Positions 5,214-8,521 of a stretch of 8,521 nucleotides of DNA are shown here, one piece after another. A model generated the notes under the pieces. That model was not told the origin of the DNA. It saw nothing but the letters and a program-made list of their open reading frames with translations, and made no database searches. The DNA comes from Chloroflexota bacterium (GTDB lineage Bacteria > Chloroflexota > Dormibacteria > Dormibacterales > Dormibacteraceae): NCBI GenBank assembly GCA_005880345.1, contig VBGE01000120.1, positions 1-8,521 on the forward strand. The letters run 5' to 3'. A program made the translations under genes and the position numbers. Each line of letters starts with the position of its first letter. Positions within the stretch are counted from its first letter, which is position 1.

Positions 5214-7061
5214 TCACGAAGGTGACCTTGTCGGAGCAGCATTGTTCAGGGTGATCTCATCCATGAACGGCGTGCCGAGGACCGGGGTCCGGGCCACGGT
5301 GCCGATGCCGTCGGTGAGGCTGCCGGCCACGCTGTGGAAGTTGGCGGTCGCGATGTCGTTCTGAGTCTCCGATCCGTCCCAGTTGACGTGCAGGTAGTTC
5401 TTGACGAAATCGGTCGTCCCGGCGCCCTGGTCGAGGATGTCCTGGCCAGACACCATCAGGTGCCCGCCGTTGTCGAGGTAGGCCGCCAGGCTTCGCTCGT
5501 AGGCGAGCAGCGGACCTGGATAGCTGATGCCGGTGAACCAGACGATGTTCTTGAACGCCTCCATGTACTTGAGAGGCAGGGCCGGATGCGCCGCTAGGTC
5601 CCACGTGTCATGGGCCATGCCGGCGCCGGTGAGAGCGGCGTCATAGAAGCTGCTGGTGTCTGGGTTGGCCGGACTGCCGTCCTCATCGACGAGCAGCGTG
5701 TCGACGGCGACCGCGATCGTAGTGATCGACGCGGATGCGCTGACCGTCGGGCTGCCTGCCGAGGTTGCCGTCACGGTTGATGTGCTGGACGTGCCGTCCG
5801 CGGCCGTGGCCGGAGCCGCCACCTTGACGCAGACGTCCTGCGTCGCACCCGCGGCCAGGTTGGCGGTGGCCGTGATCGAAGTGGTGCAGGTCGAGTCGAA
5901 GAAGCTGGTGGCAAAGGTGCCGCCAGACGACGTCAGGTTGTAGTGATCCGTCGTGAAGCCGAGGTTCTTGACCGTCTCGGTGTAGCTCTGCGTCGTGCCA
6001 GTGAGGGCGCCACCAGTCTGAGCGGACGGCGAGATGCTGACCGCGAAGGGCGGCGCGATGGGGGTGGTGGTCGGTGAGCCGCTCGGCGAGTCGTGCTGCG
6101 CGGATCGCACCTGGACCCCGTCGTTGACGATGGACTTGACGCTCGAGGACAAGCTGGGGTCGATCCTGACGCGGAGGTGGACCGCCGCATGGCCTCCGCC
6201 CACCAGCGGATTTCCAGTCGGCACGTTGAGGCCGCTCCACGTCACCAGGCCGTCTTCCAGGCGGCCGCCGTTGTCGGCGGACACAAACGAGGTGTGGGCG
6301 GGGATCGGATCAGTGATACGCACGCTGGTGGCCGGGCCGTTGCCGATGTTCTGCAGGCTCAGCGTGTAGTCGATGAAGCTCCCGGGGCCGACCGGCACGC
6401 CGGCGTCCACGGTCGAGAGAACGAGTGCCGGCGCCGGTGCCGACGTGTCCGTGAGCGACCACGCGCCGCGGCCATGGGTACCGCCGGCGAGCACGCGGTG
6501 GAACGTGTCGAGGTTCAGCTGCTCAACCGACACGATCGGAAGGTTTCTGCCGAGCGCGTACCAGTGCCCGCCGCCGTTGAACGAGACGAAGGGGCCGATG
6601 TCGGTGCCCGCGTAGATCGTGTCCGCGTAAGCCGGGTCGAGCACGAGCCAGTTGACCGGCGTGTCCGGCAGGTTGCTGGTCATGTTCTGGAAGGACTGGC
6701 CGCCGTCGGTGGTCTTGAAGATGTGTCCGGGACGGTTCGGCGTAGCGGCGTCGAACCCGTTGTAGGCGACATAAGCGTTGCGCCAGTTGCTCCGGTCGAC
6801 CGCGATGGAGCTGACCGGGCGCTGCGGCAGGCGCACGTCGCTGTGCGCGCCGTCCTGATTGCCGTTCTGGCCCGAGCTGCCGAGCCGGATCCAGGTCGGG
6901 TTGCTGCTGGTCTGCGCGTCCGGGCTCACCCAGAGGAATCCATCGTTGGAGCCGGCGTAGACGCCGGTGCCGCCGCCGACGCCGATGGCGGTCAGCGTGC
7001 AGTTGCGCGCGCCGTTCGGCGCGGGCCCGGTGCAGCCGCTCGTCAGGTCGGGGCTGATGGT
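5214..7061 (-). CDS. C-terminal part of the secreted BNR protein: last propeller blades, DUF11, Ig-like and amidotransferase-like domains
   Basis: True coding in this frame begins near TISPDLTSGCTGPAPNGAR at about 7061; the first usable start codon is a GTG at 6929, which is not a real gene start. Counting from that GTG, an Asp box KTTDGGQSF (72-80) and LVLDPAYADTIYAGTD close the propeller. Residues about 165-285 look like a DUF11/TIGR01451 domain (FIDYTLSLQNIGNGPATSVRI, then TDPIPAHTSF). Residues about 293-405 are an Ig-like beta sandwich (YTETVKNLGF, ATSAGSPTVSAS). Residues about 407-566 have the alternating helix and strand pattern of a class I glutamine-amidotransferase-like fold (TLLVDEDG, NIVWFTGISY, LAAYLDNGGHLMVSGQDI), without an obvious catalytic Cys. 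The frame ends at a TGA (5214-5216) that arose by a frame change; the natural tail lies in another frame to 5185. The protein is presumably extracellular and adhesive or polymer-binding. Confidence 0.8.
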   Translation of the reverse strand, partial: TISPDLTSGCTGPAPNGARNCTLTAIGVGGGTGVYAGSNDGFLWVSPDAQTSSNPTWIRLGSSGQNGNQDGAHSDVRLPQRPVSSIAVDRSNWRNAYVAYNGFDAATPNRPGHIFKTTDGGQSFQNMTSNLPDTPVNWLVLDPAYADTIYAGTDIGPFVSFNGGGHWYALGRNLPIVSVEQLNLDTFHRVLAGGTHGRGAWSLTDTSAPAPALVLSTVDAGVPVGPGSFIDYTLSLQNIGNGPATSVRITDPIPAHTSFVSADNGGRLEDGLVTWSGLNVPTGNPLVGGGHAAVHLRVRIDPSLSSSVKSIVNDGVQVRSAQHDSPSGSPTTTPIAPPFAVSISPSAQTGGALTGTTQSYTETVKNLGFTTDHYNLTSSGGTFATSFFDSTCTTSITATANLAAGATQDVCVKVAAPATAADGTSSTSTVTATSAGSPTVSASASITTIAVAVDTLLVDEDGSPANPDTSSFYDAALTGAGMAHDTWDLAAHPALPLKYMEAFKNIVWFTGISYPGPLLAYERSLAAYLDNGGHLMVSGQDILDQGAGTTDFVKNYLHVNWDGSETQNDIATANFHSVAGSLTDGIGTVARTPVLGTPFMDEITLNNAAPTRSPS

Positions 7062-7062
7062 C

Positions 7063-8521
7063 GCGGAAGGTACCGGTGAACAGCTGGTTGACGTTGCCAG
7101 GGTTGAGCACCAGGGGCATGTAGAACTCGGCGCGGTCGCCGAGGTTGATGCCGTTCAGGATGGGCTTCCAGGTGAAGAAGCTCGACCCGCCGTCCGTGAT
7201 GCGGTAGATCGAAGCCGGCGGTGCGAAGAACGTGCCGTACACGTACTGCCAGCCGGTTGGGTCGACCTGGACGTTGCCGCCGTCACCCGACGTGACGTCG
7301 AACCAGGTCGGCGATGCAGCCGCCTTGCGCAGGGTGCCGTTGTCCTGCGTGCCGCCCCAGAAGCGAGGGGTGCGGGTGGGGTTGGTGGAGATGGAGCTGA
7401 ACTGCGTGATCTGGAGGCCGTTCGAGCTCAGGTCCGGGTTGCCGTTCAGATCGATCCAGTGGTTCGAGAGCAGGTCGGTCTCGCCGGCCGAGCCCGGCAC
7501 GCGGCCGCCCTGATCGGGGCTGGACCAGACGCCGCCGTCGGAGCCGATCAGGACGTTCTTCGAGTTGTTGGGGTCGAACGCCAGGGCGTGGAAGTCGGGG
7601 TGCTGGTCGGCGCCCAGGTTCTTCCAGTGCACGCCGCCGTCGTCCGAGCGGTAGACGCCACCGGATGGCGGCGAGAGCGTGTAACCGAAGGAGCCGGCGG
7701 CGAAGACGACGTTCGGGTTCGTCGGGTCCGTTTCGATGACGTTGTCGTAAGTGCACTGCGTGCCGCAGTAGCCGAGCACGCTGTCGATGCCGCTCCCAAG
7801 GCCGGGCAGAGTCCACGTCGCGCCGCCGTCAGTCGACTTGAAGACGCGGGAGCCGCGGTGGGTGGTCGTTCCGGCGTTGAACCAGTCGAAACCGGCGTAG
7901 AGGACAGGCGACTGGCCGGCGGGATGCGAGATGGCGAGGTTGAAGCGCGTCGGGTTCTGGACGAAGTCCGGAGCAGGGGTCAGCGGCAGCGAGTGGGAGA
8001 TGTTGTTCCAGGTCGCCCCGCCGTCGGTGCTCTTGTAGATCGCGTCGCCCAGGAAGGACGCGTACAGGACGTTCGGGCTCAGCGGGTCCATGCGAATGTC
8101 GGTGGCACCCTCAGACATGGCGCCGTTGGGGAGCGTGGTCGCGCCCTTCAGGAGCGTCCAGGTAACCCCGCCGTCGGTGGATTGCCAGATGCCGTAGGCA
8201 GAGTGGACAGGCGGCGTCGTGCGGTGGGCGCCACCTCGACCGCGGAGGACGGTCGCATACAGGTGGTTGGCGTTGGCCGGGTCGACGGCGAGGCGCGAGA
8301 TGGAGACGCCGATGAAGAAGTCGCCTGACACGTGCGCCCACGTCGTGCCGCCGTCGGTCGACTTCAGGATGCCGTTGCCGAAGTAGCTGTCGCCCGACAG
8401 CGCACCCTCTCCGGTGCCGTCGTAGACGACCGTCGGGCTGGAAGGCGCGTAGGCGAGAGCCCCGCTCGAGAGCGACGGCAGGTTGTCGGTGCGGGCCACC
8501 CAGACTCCGGTCCCAGGGTCC
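7063..8521 (-). CDS. BNR/Asp-box beta-propeller part of the secreted protein (5' partial, frameshifted at its end)
   Basis: The frame is open to the right edge (DPGTGVWVARTDNLPSL at the border), so the signal peptide and start are outside; a GTG at 8499 is only an internal valine. Asp-box motifs S-x-D-x-G-x-x-W recur: KSTDGGTTW, QSTDGGVTW, KSTDGGATW (twice) and RSDDGGVHW, about 50 to 65 residues apart, with a degenerate one at YRITDGGSSFFTW. Between them are strands such as LAVDPANANHLYATV and ALAFDPNNSKNVLIGSDGGVW. This is the layout of sialidase-like or VPS10/sortilin-like propellers, often annotated as exo-alpha-sialidase or glycosyl hydrolase. Asp boxes mark the fold only; no sialidase Arg triad can be confirmed, so catalytic activity should not be assumed. 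The reading frame stays open to 6523, but after TGTFR at about 7063 it is nonsense rich in Arg and Gln. Confidence 0.85.

Larger units (their letters stand above)
5185..8521 (-). pseudogene. Large secreted BNR-repeat protein gene, frame broken twice and 5' end outside the window
   Basis: One ancestral gene explains the whole stretch. An N-terminal Asp-box repeat part is read in one frame from the right edge to about 7063. The middle and most of the C-terminal part are read in a second frame from about 7061 to 5214. A last piece (DKVTFVTRLMTFFNS then TAA, 5232-5185) is back in the first frame. Both breaks fall inside otherwise well-conserved sequence, and there are no other stops, so the damage is recent or is an error in the sequence. 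A terminator directly follows the original stop. The two coding pieces are described separately. Confidence 0.75.

Noticed and set aside
6967..8328. Long plus-strand open frame of 453 codons
   Set aside because: It is antisense to the BNR gene, its product is low-complexity Arg/Val/Gly/Ala-rich sequence with no domain, and it is open only because of high GC content.
1..8521. CRISPR arrays, tRNA, rRNA, insertion sequences
   Set aside because: I saw no regularly spaced repeats, tRNA-like folds, transposase genes or terminal inverted repeats. The recurring DGG-coding segments in 5214-8521 are protein repeats of the propeller.

Overview
The window is GC-rich and densely coded, with overlapping start and stop codons and GTG starts. 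The protein families look like those of soil or sediment Actinomycetota or Chloroflexota-type bacteria: a YndJ-like and a YwaF/TIGR02206-like membrane protein, a DCC-family oxidoreductase, a DUF1003 protein, a ring-type ion channel with a long conserved cytoplasmic tail, and a large secreted BNR-repeat protein. The lineage is an inference; there is no rRNA or marker gene here.

Left part (1-1757, + strand): three translationally coupled genes. These are the C-terminal part of a YndJ-like membrane protein (ends 664), a DCC/DUF393 thiol-disulfide oxidoreductase-like gene (661-1059), and a YwaF/TIGR02206-like membrane protein (1056-1757). The junctions are ATGA and GTGA overlaps. The centrepiece of the window is the DCC gene. 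It has two in-frame TGA codons (700-702 and 709-711), and they sit exactly where the family has the two cysteines of its D-G-x-C-x-x-C redox motif. Everything before and after them reads as one normal DCC protein. A GC-rich hairpin with GGGUC in its apical loop follows at the distance expected of a bacterial SECIS element. The best reading is a selenoprotein with a U-x-x-U (double selenocysteine) active site, which a standard gene caller would miss or start wrongly at the internal ATG at 718.

Middle part (1725-3966): a minus-strand nitroreductase (1725-2240) converges on and overlaps the YwaF-like gene by 33 bases. A short divergent intergenic region then leads to a plus-strand pair: a DUF1003 membrane protein with a C-terminal heptad coiled coil (2287-2823), and an ion-channel-like protein with an altered K+ channel filter (2848-3966).

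Right part (3973-8521, - strand): a NarL/LuxR-type response regulator (3973-4662) with no histidine kinase in view, a small predicted lipoprotein (4708-5106), a strong bidirectional hairpin terminator (5136-5164), and a very large secreted protein that enters from the right edge. That protein has Asp-box/BNR repeats, then a DUF11 domain, an Ig-like domain and a glutamine-amidotransferase-like C-terminal domain. Its reading frame is broken twice (about 7062 and about 5232). Both breaks look like small internal deletions or assembly errors, and the two frame changes cancel in net frame.

The selenocysteine machinery (selA, selB, selC, selD) is not in this window, so the recoding call rests on motif position, conservation of flanking sequence, the hairpin, and the use of TGA as a normal stop in neighbouring genes.
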